Assembly (NCBI GenBank): GCA_035610365.1
Contig: CM069437.1
Location: forward strand, 55,514,093-55,578,092
Direction of reading: 5' to 3'
DNA: 64,000 bases
Origin: Aquatica leii
Lineage: Eukaryota > Arthropoda > Insecta > Coleoptera > Lampyridae
How positions within the stretch are numbered: the stretch's first letter is position 1; every line of letters starts with the position of its first letter. Positions 1-10,939 of this stretch are shown here, in pieces. A program made the translations under genes and the position numbers. Below the pieces are notes generated by a model. That model ran no database searches. It was not told the origin of the DNA and saw nothing but the letters and a program-made list of their open reading frames with translations.

Positions 1-129
1 TCAAAGTGTACCTACATCCGATTCTGCCACGAATAAAAAATCGGAATTTTCTAACATTCCATTTAAAAAATTGAACAATATAAAAATGAGAAACCTTTTA
101 AAAGTATTGCTTCAATCACGATATTCCGG

Positions 130-420
130 ATGAATCAAACTCACGTAAAAATTACATGGATAGCATGTTTGCCAAAGTATCAGATGAAATTGACGAAAAA
201 GTTCGCGTTTTCATATCACATCCACTATATTAATTCTTCTCACTTGCCTTGCACACGGTTTGTGGAAACAATCAGGCTGCAATACCAAACCAAATCGAAA
301 TCAATTACTTTATTAGAAACTAGAAATCTTTTGCTATCGGATGCTGTTAATAAAATTAAAAAAGTCGAACAATTAATATCAGAAGTATCTGCAGTAATTG
401 GCGAAAAAATAGCAAAATAA
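130..420 (+). CDS. unassigned coding-like segment at the window edge
   Basis: I do not recognise this. A 96-codon open frame begins at an ATG at 130 and ends in tandem stops at 418. Its last third is rich in Lys, Glu and Ile and looks helical. Two neighbouring frames are also open for part of the stretch (2-130, and about 140-225 with an acidic run around MFAKVSDEIDE), so it may be the frameshifted or spliced terminal exon of a plus-strand gene entering from the left. It would converge on the kinase gene whose stop is at 494. Transposon debris is equally possible. Confidence 0.2.
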   Translation: MNQTHVKITWIACLPKYQMKLTKKFAFSYHIHYINSSHLPCTRFVETIRLQYQTKSKSITLLETRNLLLSDAVNKIKKVEQLISEVSAVIGEKIAK

Positions 421-429
421 TAAAAATGT

Positions 430-455
430 TAAATATTGTTAAACAATATTTTATT
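430..455 (-). promoter_or_regulatory. poly(A) signal and small hairpin after EcKL gene 1
   Basis: On the minus strand an AATAAA hexamer (plus-strand 450-455) lies about 40 bases past the kinase stop codon at 494-496, the usual place for a poly(A) signal. Overlapping it is an inverted repeat, AAATATTGTT against AACAATATTT, between the kinase and the coding-like segment that converges on it. Functional meaning is inferred. Confidence 0.45.
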
Positions 456-493
456 GTAATTGAGCTGATCTTTTAAACAAACAAAACACATTT

Positions 494-1585
494 TTAATTA
501 TCAAATACACCAAAATTATCATAGAATGGTAACAAAAAATTGACAGCGGTTAAGTAATAACGATTAGTAAAACAATGATGACGAAAGCTTCCTTCCTTAC
601 CATTTTCGATAAAATTTAATATGGAGGCATCATCTCTTTTGTCTGCCATAAGATAAGGAAGAACCATACACATTGCTGTAAAACCTATAAATGTATGTCA
701 AAAAAAATTTTGTCACTATTCATAAACACACCCATATAAGCTTTATTGCAAAACTCTTCTTCAAAATTTTTCCAATTTAAAACATTAGTCTTAATTTTTA
801 AAACTTTGACATTTTTTAGAAATGCGTTGTAATAATGATGTAAAATGTCGTTAACATGATTTTCTTTTACTTCGGGACTTGTACTCGTAGCTATGAAATA
901 ATGTAAATCAAAGAACGGGCTGGCAAATACAGAAAATTGAAAATCAATCTGTAAAAATTTAACACAAAGATATAGTTTACATAGTACACATATGATGCTT
1001 ACAAGCAGGACGTCTTTTAAGCTGCCTTCTTCATTATACTGAAACATTAAGTTGTTACACCAAAAATCACCATGATTTAGAACGTTGAATTTTGGATCGC
1101 GTTGTGTTGACGTATAAAGCTTTTTTTTAATATCCTCATTAATTTTTTTATAGTATTTTTGTAGACCTATTATATTTTAACTAGATTCAAATTTAATCAA
1201 TTTTAAACAACTTACTTGGTTCTCTTTTACAAACGTCTAGTGTTTCTTGGAATACAATTGAAAACACGTTTAAAAACGCTTCTGATTTATTGACAACTCC
1301 GTTATTATATTCATCCATGATTTTAGGATTCTTAAAACATACAATAAAATTAATTATAATTTGGTAGAAGTTAAACATAAAAATTATATACCGTTTCATA
1401 CAAGGCCAGTGACGCTGCGTGAAAATAAGCAAGTTTTTCAATAGAAAGAAGACAATGTTCCAAATTTAATCCTTCTTGACGGTTTGCAACTTTATAATTT
1501 AAGGTTGATAAATCTTCTAATACAATTACATTTTTTGGTGTTATAGATAAGTAATATGCTTTTGGAGAAACACATTTGTTGTACT
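494..1585 (-). CDS. EcKL gene 1, exons 3-7 (ecdysteroid-kinase-like / CHK-kinase-like protein)
   Basis: This holds the catalytic part of a small-molecule kinase of the EcKinase/CHK-like family, whose insect members include ecdysteroid 22-kinases and enzymes proposed to phosphorylate toxins. The exact substrate cannot be read from sequence. Minus-strand exons are 1585-1392, 1330-1216, 1166-1003, 948-732 and 684-494, with GT-AG introns of 61, 49, 54 and 47 bp that all keep frame. Seen in the protein: LEDL near residues 127-130, the Brenner-type catalytic motif HGDFWCNN at 239-246, the metal-binding DFQ at 264-266, then SPFFDLHYF and a C-terminal EGSFRHHCF segment. Joined to exons 1-2 at 14600-14961 the protein is 397 residues, normal for the family, with no internal stop. 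Expected to be cytosolic, as no signal peptide or membrane span is seen. Confidence 0.9.
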
Positions 1586-2093
1586 CTAAAATTAAAAAGT
1601 ATTGTTATACATAAATATGTAGGTATGCTTTTCTACATAGTTACATAATTTTCTACTGAATAATTCTAATAGTATGTACTACAAACATAAGCATTACAAT
1701 AAGCGTATGCATACTAAAATTAATACGACGACGTTCCGTTTTTCGGTTTATCCATTTTAATATGCGATTTATTTCTAAACAAAGATGTTACTATTTTTTT
1801 AGTAGATTAAGTTCAATAGATGTTGAGGTTGGGATTATATTTTATCTAGTAAACGTCTGTCTGAAAACAATCAAATAATTGCCACTGTCATAAATCCGTG
1901 TACATTCATAATTTCTTCATACACAATTTCTAATAAAATCGTATAATTTTGCACTAACATGGATTACTCAATGCAAAAACGTGTGTTTTCTATAGAAAAC
2001 TAAATTAGAGTGATTGGATTTTAGTAACAGTTTGGCAACAATAACATAATTAATGTGACAACGTGCAAAACAATTATAACATAGTCTCTGGTT

Positions 2094-2471
2094 GTGTACA
2101 AAGTATTAAAAAGACCGAGAACTTTTGAAAATATTGAACGTGTGAGAGGTGATTTTATACACTGCACTGCACTGCACTTTAGCAATAAACATAAAGCAAA
2201 GTTAAGATTTTGTCATTGTAAATCAATATCAAAATACAATTTGCTAATCACCGCCAAAGCAAATGTTCAATTAGATAATCTTGCTAACAAACAGAATTAT
2301 AGATATTGGAAAGCTGAAAATATTCAGAAACTGTTTACAAAAAATTCCCATATTTTAAAAGTCGCTGTTTGGTGTGGTGTGGAATCTTTTCGTATCATTA
2401 GTAGGCAAGTCGTTCTGCAACAATTGAAGAACTATCAGACTGAATTCGAAATAAAATCATTAAAAAGTTAG
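2094..2471 (+). pseudogene. mariner-like transposase fragment
   Basis: A 125-codon open frame whose middle (about 2247-2405) matches the conserved core of mariner transposases: an ANVQLDNLANKQNYRYW stretch, corresponding to the usual Asp-containing HFxLDGxVNKQNxRxW, then AENIQ and VAVWCGVESF. The catalytic region is a fragment only; the N-terminal helix-turn-helix and the last catalytic Asp are absent. No terminal inverted repeats were found. It lies in intron 2 of EcKL gene 1. Confidence 0.65.
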
Positions 2472-2929
2472 ATATTTTTTTTCCAGTGCATTTAGAATTG
2501 AAAGTTATATTCAAGCATTTAGAAGACATGATCTTTAAAAATTAAAAATGCTTTTTTTTAATCGCCTTAAAACAATATTATTTGAATATCAAAATGAATA
2601 ATTTAATATGTTGTATATACTACTTTCTGTAAAATATATGTACTATACATATAAAATCATTTCCTTATTTACCAGTTAAGGTGTTAAGGTATAACATCTT
2701 TACATCTAATTTAAACTTTAACTTAAAACTATTTTCTTACAAAAATGTCTAAACTAATCTTTACATTCTGAACTTATTACTATGCTACTATTATAATTCT
2801 GTTTATAAAATCAACACAAACTATGGCTATCCTTTATATATACAATTTTAGACCATCCTTTTTTAATGTGAGACAATCGTTTTGCTTCTTCCCATTTAAT
2901 TTTTCTATTGTTTAGTATTTGTTATTTGT

Positions 2930-4379
2930 GCAAGTTTGTCGTCCTCTTGTTCTCTTCCCCATAGCTTTTGCTTCCCATATGTTTTCTACCGGTCTTTTTT
3001 CGTTTACTCTACACAAATGTCCAAACCATTTTAACTGTTGTTCTTCAATTTTCTCTAACATTGACACTACTTTTAGTTCTTCTCTCACTATCTCGTTCTT
3101 TATTCTGTCTAATCTTATATTTTTTCATCGCTTGTAATTAATGTAAATTATTCTTTTATTTAGTACTTAATTTTCACTACCAAAGATTAAAATAGGTCTG
3201 AATATTGTCTTGTAAATAATAATTTTTGTTTTTGTTGTTGAAATTTCCTTTTTCCTATGAATGTTTGTTTTAGTGTGTATATTAGCTGCCGATTGTACCC
3301 TCTCGCTTATTTCTGCGTCAATGTTTCCTTGTTCATCTATTATAACTCCTAAATACTTAAAAGACTGTACTTGTTCTAACTTTTTTCCTTCTATTGTTAT
3401 ACAGACATTTTTCTTTTGTTTTCCAATCATCATTACCTTGCTTTTGTTTTCGTTTATTTTCATATTATTATCGCTTTGTCAATGCTCTTGCCCATGTTTT
3501 TAAATTTTCTTCCTATTGTTTTTCTCCCGCCGCGCATAGCATCTGGTCATCCACAAAAACACATTCTGATATTCTCACTGCTTTTAATCTCCGGTATCCT
3601 ATATTCATCTTGTTTACTTGGTTTTTTATTTCTTTTATAATGTCATCCATAACGATAATAAATAGTGTTGGACTCGGTATACCTTATTGTTTTAATCCAT
3701 CTCCTGCTGTGAATTCAGTTGATTGCATGTTGCCAGTTCGTACATAGTTTTTATTGTTTTCGTAGGTGCTTTGAATTGCTTTTCTCAAACCGTAATCTAC
3801 TTCTCGCCGTTTTAAACTTTCCCACACTATTTTTCTGAGTACTTTATCGAACGCTTTCTCTAAGTCTATAAAAGCCATATATACATCTACGTTCATCGTT
3901 CTACTTTTTTCTATGATTTGTTTTATGGTGAAGATGTGGTTCTGTATACTTCTTCCTTTTTAAAAGCCACTTTAGTATTCTTCTAGTTGAGGTTCTATTA
4001 TCCGTCGTGATCTACTGTCTAGCATTTTTTCATACATTTTTCTGACTGTGCTTAAAATTGTAATGCCTCTATAATTAGCGCAATTTCTGTTGTTTCCTTT
4101 CTTGTACAAGGGTACCATAATTCCCACTTTCCAATCATCTAGTACTTTTCCTTTTTCCCTGGTTTTTTGAAATATTTCTTTTATCATCCTTTTGCCGTAC
4201 TCTCCTAAGTGTACGATCATTTCTGGTTTTATTTTATCAAATCCCGCGGCTTTTCCTTTTTTTATTGCCTTGATTGTTTGTGTAACTTCTCTCGTACTTA
4301 AGCCTTCACTCTTTTTGTCTTCTTGTAACTCTTCTTGCCATGTTGTATTTGTTTCTGTTGTATTCTCTACGTTTAACAA
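2930..4379 (-). pseudogene. RTE-like LINE reverse transcriptase, broken
   Basis: Reverse transcriptase pieces in three or more frames. The first (4379-3972) has KKGKAAGFDKI and WKVGIMVPLYKKG followed by NYRGITIL; the second (3896-3684) has AFIDLEKAFD; then comes FVDD near 3555, where active enzymes have FADD or YADD, and the thumb-side KYLGVII segment (3463-3167). In-frame stops occur at the GFxKG and QGxPxSPTLF motifs. Only relics of the polymerase remain. Confidence 0.75.
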
Positions 4380-4548
4380 TTTCTGAAAGTATTGTCTCTA
4401 TCTTACCATTATGTCGTTGTCGTTTTTCAGCACTTCTCCGTTGTCATTTTTAATGTAATTTGTTGTATCGTTCTTTGTTTTTCAGAACTTTGTAGAATAG
4501 TTTTTGGTTTGTTTTACTGTCCTTTTCCATTTTATTTTTAAAGTCGCT

Positions 4549-5163
4549 CTACGTTTTTCTTTTTGCGTCGATGACCATATTCTTGGCGTTTTTCTGTTGT
4601 TTGCTAATTTGTATGTATTTTATTACTTCGTTTCTTTCTGTTTTGCTTAAGTTTAATTTCTGTTTTTCTTGTTTTTTTATTTTTATTCTTATTTTAACTA
4701 CTAATAAGTAGTGGTCGCTGTTAATTTCTGGACCCTTTCTAACTTTTACGTCCGTCACTTCTTTCTTGAAACATGTATTAGTTAGTACATAATCTATAAC
4801 TGATTTTTCTTTTCTACTTTCTACCACTCTTGTAAACGTGTGAATATCTTTATGCTTAAAGAACGAGTTCATCATGAGCAAATCGTTTTGAGTACAAAAT
4901 TCGATTAATCTATTGCCATTATTATTTCTATGCTTTTCGCTGCATGTTCCTAGAACACTCTCAGTGTTGTTTTTCTTTTTACCAACTCTGCAATTCAAGT
5001 CTCCTAATAGTAAGATCTCATCGCTGAGTTCATCTACCACACCTGTTAGTTCTTTCCAAAACGCATCTTTTTTCTCCACTGTTTCATCTTCGTTCGGTCC
5101 ATATGCTATTGTAATGTTTGTTTTATTTTGATTTTGCATTATAATTTTTAATATTCTCGGCAA
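4549..5163 (-). pseudogene. RTE-like LINE endonuclease domain
   Basis: An AP-endonuclease-like domain of 204 open codons, preceded in the same element by the N-terminal ATWNVR motif near 5390. Motifs seen: GDLNCRVG with the catalytic Asp and Asn, GNRLIEFC, HTFTRV, SVIDYVLTN and the terminal SDHYLL with the catalytic His. In active LINEs this domain nicks the target for target-primed reverse transcription. The frame is continuous here but is separated from the polymerase by stops. Confidence 0.75.
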
Positions 5164-6000
5164 AATGTGATTCCATTTCTTTATGCTTCCTACCCATTCT
5201 TTTGCTCTAAATTCTAAACTTACTCCGCTATATATTAATACATGACCTTTTTGAGTTGTTATTTCTCCATAACCCTTTTTTTAGATTTGCTTATTGTTAG
5301 ATTTGATTATTCGAACGTTTGTATGAACTCTTCTTTTTTTCCCAACAGACGTCTTACGTTCCATGTTGCCACCCTTAAAAGAGTACTTTCCTTTTTGTTT
5401 TATTTTTGATGTTTATTTTATTTGGCCAATCAATCATGTCAAACTTAATTTTTTTATTTTCATTTTTATGTATAATTGATGTATTTGTGCTCTTTTTGCG
5501 TTCTTTGTCTTTACTTATTTCTCCATTTTCCATATAGTTCTCTAGTTGTACCTTATCTGGATCTTTTGCTTTTGCTTTGGTTATGTGTCTTTTTTTAGAT
5601 TTGCTTTTTGTAGTTCATGTACTAACTCTTCTTTCTTTCTATTAATTCCTCCTCCGCTTAGGTTAGACGAATTTTCAGTTTTCTCTTTATTTTGTTTTAT
5701 TATTTTTTCGTTTTCTTTTATCGTGTCTATTTTGTTAGCTATTTTTGTCGTTGTATTTTCATTTGTCATATTTTTTGCTAGTATTTTGTAAGTTTATTTT
5801 TTTCTTCATTCCATATGTATTTCACACCATTTATTTCTAGTTTTTTGTAACTCACATTTATACTGCTTTCTTTATTCTTTTCTTCTTTGGCAATTTTCCT
5901 AATTATTGCTTGAGTTTTTAACTCTTCGTAGGTGAGAAAATATACGTTTTTAAAAAACGTGCAATTTATGATACCGCAACCCTCTTTAACGCATTTATAG

Positions 6001-7700
6001 AAGAATAACAACGACATAGAATTATGCGCGCTAAAAAGATTAAAAATACTAAGTGAAAAACTGACCTGAGCGGAATGCGATGGCAGAGCCATCTCATAAT
6101 ATAAATTTACTATGCATGCATAACAGTATATAAATGAATATAGAGACGAGATCTTTTCGATCTTTATAGCCATTTACACCGTGGCGGTGTAACAAAACGC
6201 AATTAAGTCTAAAAAAAACATTCTTACAGTAATGCTATTTATATTTAAGATCAATTATATTTAAGATATTTGTCTATCTTCACAATTACCAAAATGGTCA
6301 ATAGCAAGCATGTTTTTTAATGCAAGATTTTTCAATGCTTGGCATAAAAATGCGCACAATCTTTTTTGTCCCATAGTATTGCCGATTGCATAGAAATGTT
6401 TTTAATTCTTTTTAATGTAGAGGAACATTGCTCATTTTCTACGGTAGTCATAGGTAAAGTCAATTAATTATTTTATCTAAAGATGTATCTATTTTGACAA
6501 ACATTTTTATTGTGGTCTTTAATTGACTTTTGGCAAGCGCTGTTCAATTGTAAGTTAATATTGACGTTATTAAGAGTAGCATAATACATACAATTTGTCA
6601 TGTGATTTCCCGACAAAAAGTGTTTTTTACTTTTTCTTTTTAATGCTAGAAATTATTTTTACACCATAATGATTAATAAATCATGTGAAAACAGTAAACA
6701 TGCAAAACAGTAAAATCGATTATTTATTTCAAATCCACCAATCCAATCTAACGAATCATTCTTTGAAATTACTGTTAAGTTCTTTATTTTTGTGTTTATG
6801 GTTTGTCGAATTGGAAGTAAAAGCTGAGAACAAGCATTAAATTGTAATTCTAATTCAACTAAAAAAATTGACTGTAAAGTTTGTCAATGTGATAAGAAAT
6901 GTGCATTCCAGCATCTGTTTTACGTACACGTGCTGCGAAGATAGTGGTAAATGATGTAAATCACGTAAGCATTGCACTGAACATTGCACTGAGTAGGCGG
7001 CTTTTTTAACTCGCATAAAATTGTATTATATGTGTCTCAGTCTTGACTACAATAACAATAATTTAAGATTCGACTTCAAGATAGTATACATATGAGCACA
7101 CGTACGTGTTAGCCTTATTATATTACACTTCATTGGTCAGCCTCGGGTTAATTTGCAAGCTTTTGTATCTGTTGTGTTTAAATTGATAATTATTTAAACG
7201 CACGAAACTCATCAAACTCTAATAATTGGATATAAACGCAAATTTTCTGTAATTTTAATAAATAAAATATTTTTTTTGGAGGGTCATTGACCAAATGACC
7301 TAATAGAGAAGCCGCCACTGCATTTACATACTAAAAAATGACGTAAAGCTACACTAATCTTAAGCCATAATTAAGTCATATGTTATGCTTTCAACGAAAA
7401 CAACATATACCGTTTAGACTCAAATAAATTATTAATTTTAATTAATATTTTATATATTTATACGTACGTTTGCGTCTTGTAAAATTGACTAATTGTAAGT
7501 TATAAGATTATGTAAAATAATCAATTGATAAATTTTAAAAGTCAATTTTGCAAAATACATTTTTTTAATGCTATTAAGCTCCCAGAAAATAGAGTATGGA
7601 ATAAGTTACTTATTGTATTTATGGTGTAGAACCAGTAATAATTAAAATAACTGTTTGTATTACGGTTCTAATGCATGGAAAACAGAATCCGAAAAGTAGC
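6001..7700. other. no gene recognised
   Basis: AT-rich intronic sequence. A minus-strand open frame reaches 6173 but its last part only continues the LINE leader. I see no RNA gene, no inverted-repeat element and no convincing coding run. Confidence 0.4.
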
Positions 7701-7706
7701 TGAATA

Positions 7707-8133
7707 ATGAATACCTATACCCAATTGAAAAAACTTCTAAACTTCTGCGACAACAGAAAAATCCTTGAATTTATTAAGAAATCACTATATCCATTGTCCG
7801 ATTTATTTGCCATCATCATTTCTTGCAAAAAACGTATGATTGAATGTAATAACATTCTGGCTGATTCTTTAAGATCACGACTAAATGTAAGTGTTCCTAT
7901 TCTTCGAAGAATGCATTGTTTACCTAAGATTTATAAATCAGGCAACGCTATGCGACCTATCGTTTCTGGTATCAACACGTCTACACACCTGTTATCAAAT
8001 CCAACAAATTTAATAGTTTGGAGTACCTACAACCAAATTTTAGTATTGTGAATTCTTATGAATTTATTAACAGAATTAAAAACAAAGATTTAACAACGGT
8101 TAAATTATCAGTATCTGTTAATAGTAGAATTTA
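7707..8133 (+). pseudogene. Penelope-like element reverse transcriptase, N-terminal half
   Basis: Motifs of a Penelope-like reverse transcriptase: LRRMHCLPKIYKSG followed by MRPIVSG and a Leu-rich stretch, then, after a frame change near 8030, SYEFINRIKNKDL. These are the finger and first palm motifs. Sequence stops resembling a PLE near 8133 and piggyBac DNA follows. The C-terminal part resumes at 10258, but about 100 or more residues including the catalytic (Y/F)xDD motif are missing between the halves, so this is not a simple clean insertion. Confidence 0.7.
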
Positions 8134-8299
8134 GGTTTCCACCGGTAAAAAACTAGAATCTCGGTCAACATTAAAAGCATTTTTAATCATTTTAATAGAT
8201 AGAAGAGTATTTATGTATGTACTACGTTGCCGCTTTATGACTTTGTCTCATTATAGGTCTAATTTAAAATGTGATAATTATATTTTCTCTTAATTTTTT

Positions 8300-10257
8300 G
8301 CTTTTTAATTTATAACCAGTTATACCTAAAACCGCCGTGGGGGACATTTTTGTCTCCTACACATAAAGCGCATAATTAATGTGTCCGAGTCATTCCAAGA
8401 AATTTATTATTATGTGTGTGTGCCTTATCATCAGTTTTCAACGTGTTTGCGCCTGCATTTTGATGATTCATTTGATACATTTTGTGTCGCAGTAGAAGAA
8501 TTTGTATGGTTTTTTTTCCTGCAACACCACTTTAGTCGAGTGCGAATAATAGAAGACAGTGAAGAGTGTGAATTATTATGACAAATAAACGTGCATTGAC
8601 AGAAAAAGAGTTACTCAAAGCCCTACAAGATTTACCGGAAGATCATTCGGATAATTCCAATTATTCCGATTTACCAGCAGATTCAGAGCATTCTAAATAC
8701 GACCCTCGTAGTTCTCCAGATGCTTCTTTCGATTCCGACAACGACCAAATTGCAGGTGTGTCCCTGCTGCAATACTTATTTATAAATACTTATATTTACA
8801 TTTACATTCAGATCACGACCAGGAAGTTGCTAATTATGTAAAGATTTCATCTTAACGAAGTAGTTCATGTCATAAAATACGGAAATTTGAATTTTTAAAT
8901 AGCCCAAGTATTTCAACCAATACGTTGCCGGCTGCTACACAGCAATGTTCACTCAGCAAGTCTACTTTTAATGTCTGTCAAGCAGTAATTCCTAACAGCG
9001 CAAAAAACTTGATAACACACAGTGAGACCGCAAGCGGGCGAAAACGTAAAATAGTTCCGAATTCAGCTTTTTCTCCTGGAAATGAAATTACGGCACCTGA
9101 CAAAACTAAATGGACTGTAATAGCATCTGGCGACATTACATGCGGTCGACGAGAACAACAAAATATTTTGAAAGAAGTTCCTGGTCTAACAAGTTTCGCA
9201 AGGCAAAATATAGAGGTCTGTAAGGTATCAAGTGCTTGGTCCCTGATTGTTGATGACAATATTTTGAAACATATCAAAATATGCACTGAAGAAGAAGCTA
9301 GACGACGTCTATTAGACGCCAACTGGTGCATATCTCTTGAAGAATTAAAATCGTTTATAGCAATTATATATGCCCGTGGGACAACTGGAGCCCGTGGACT
9401 TGAATTAGAAACATTGTGATCAACAAAGTGGGGCTTGCTTTTTGCCCGTGAAAGTATGACACGCAATCGCTTTCGGGAAATTATGAGATTTCTGAGATTT
9501 GATTAAAAAAGCAACCGTTCAGTACGCTTACAAACAGATAAGTTTGCTCTTATGTCACATATTTGGGAAGCTTTTATTGCAAACAGCCAAAAATGCTACA
9601 AACTAGGGTCATATATTTCAGTTGACGAACAGCTTTTTCCATCAAAAGCTAGATGCAGGCTCACGCAATTCATGGGTTCCAAACCTGATAAATATGGACA
9701 AAAATTTTGGCTTGCAGTGGACAAGAATGCGAAATATACTATAAACGGCTTCCTTTATTTAGGAAGAAATGATAAAAGACCTGCTAATCAACGCCTTGAG
9801 GACTATGTCGTTTTGCGTTTGATGCAGCCATACCTCAACAGCAGACGTAATGTAACATGTGATAACTTTTTTACTTCTTATTCATTAGCTAAAAATTTGA
9901 AGAAAAAGGGTACAAGCATGGTCGGAACTGTAAATCTCGCACGAAGAAAAATAACTACGGTAATCAAGAAGGCACGTAAAGAACTAGATTCTACAACAGT
10001 GCTAAAAAAAAGACAGTGCAACATTGACAGTTTATCAGGGAAAAGAAAACAAGAAACGTTCTTCTTATGAGGTAAGAAAAAACCGAACACAATTAAATTT
10101 TATAATGAAAGTAAATATGGAGTAGATGTAGTAGACCAAATGTGTAGGAAGTATTCTGTAAAAGCTGCATCCCGCAGATGGCCTGTGCATACGTTTTAGA
10201 ATATCTTCGATATTGGGGGAATAAATTCGTGGGTTTTATACAAACAAAACAACAGGG
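8300..10257 (+). mobile_element. piggyBac-like transposon, 3' truncated
   Basis: A plus-strand piggyBac relative embedded in PLE sequence. The left boundary is uncertain; a TTAA occurs at 8306-8309 and a GC-rich end-like stretch follows near 8331. The right end is lost: transposase similarity stops near 10250 and PLE coding begins at once. No matching right inverted repeat was found. Confidence 0.65.
8578..10250 (+). pseudogene. piggyBac-like transposase, broken
   Basis: DDE-type cut-and-paste transposase of the piggyBac family. An acidic N-terminal exon (8578 to about 8753) with a TEKELLKAL start is followed by an apparent 58-bp GT-AG intron before DHDQEVANYV (about 8812). The catalytic core follows from 8925 with stops at 9417, 9504 and 10068. 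Catalytic Asp contexts seen are SVDEQLFP (about 9620), TCDNFFTSY (about 9858) and VDVVDQMC (about 10125). The C-terminal Cys-rich region is missing. The second half (9552-10070) is open for 172 codons, so decay is moderate. Confidence 0.75.
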
Positions 10258-10935
10258 TTCTTGGATGAGCTAAACTCAAAATTGTCATCTATCAAATTTA
10301 TTTATGAAACAGAAATTAATGAAAGGTTGCACTTTCTTGATACTCGTGTTTCAAGAAAGATCGGTAATATTGAATTTGACATATACCAAAAAATAAGGTT
10401 TGTGACAAGTAATTCTAACTACTGTATACAGCATAAACTTGCAAATTTTAATTTCTTAGTTCACAGACTACTAAATTTTTGATTGAGTAAACAAAACGTT
10501 AAGAAAGAACTTTGTACAATAAAAAAATTCTGCATACAATGGATATTTGAAGGAAGTTGTGTCAAACATTACTCGAAAACAGAATTACTAATTACACAAT
10601 GAAAAACACTATCACTTTAGAACAAAATAAAAAGGATACACAAAAATATGTCAAATTAACCAATTATACTGCTGATATACCAAGAATGTTAACAAACTTT
10701 GACTTTAGAAAACTTGTCAGTTACAAAAATAACTTATTTAGAAAACCCAAAAGATCCAGAAGACGTTAAATAAATGAAGAATATACAAAATAAACTGTCA
10801 AAACTGCAAACATGTATATGTAGGACAAACCATGAGACCGATTAAAGTTCGGTTTAAAACGCATTTGACTCACATTAAATACAGAAGAGTACATTAGTCT
10901 AGCCATGTGCACGAAAAAGTCATCAAGTAAACAAT
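10258..10935 (+). pseudogene. Penelope-like element C-terminus with GIY-YIG endonuclease
   Basis: The frame starting at 10261 gives ELNSKLSSIKFIYETE and LHFLDTRVSR, then FDIYQK, the palm-to-thumb end of a PLE reverse transcriptase. After stops, 10800-10900 encodes NCQNCKHVYVGQTMRP, the Cys pair plus YVGQT of the GIY-YIG endonuclease used by canonical PLEs. A frame break separates RT and endonuclease. A solo LTR begins five bases after this segment. Confidence 0.7.
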
Positions 10936-10939
10936 ATAT

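Larger units (their letters stand above)
2870..6000 (-). mobile_element. RTE-like non-LTR retrotransposon, degenerate
   Basis: A LINE on the minus strand with domains in the expected order from right to left: a Lys/Glu-rich leader (about 6000-5400), an endonuclease starting at ATWNVR (about 5390), reverse transcriptase (about 4380-3170) and a C-terminal tail reading WFGHLCRVNEKRP (about 3030-2940), typical of RTE-group elements. Several stops and frameshifts make it inactive. Clade placement rests on the tail and the KYLGVIID and IDLEKAFD segments and is moderately sure. The 3' end is not sharply defined and no target duplication was found. Confidence 0.75.

Noticed and set aside
3261-3747. 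Plus-strand open frames rich in Phe, Leu and Ser
   Set aside because: Antisense shadows of the minus-strand LINE reverse transcriptase.
7707-10769. A single intact PLE with a clean piggyBac insertion
   Set aside because: No duplicated TTAA on the right, the piggyBac lacks its C-terminus, and the PLE catalytic segment is missing.
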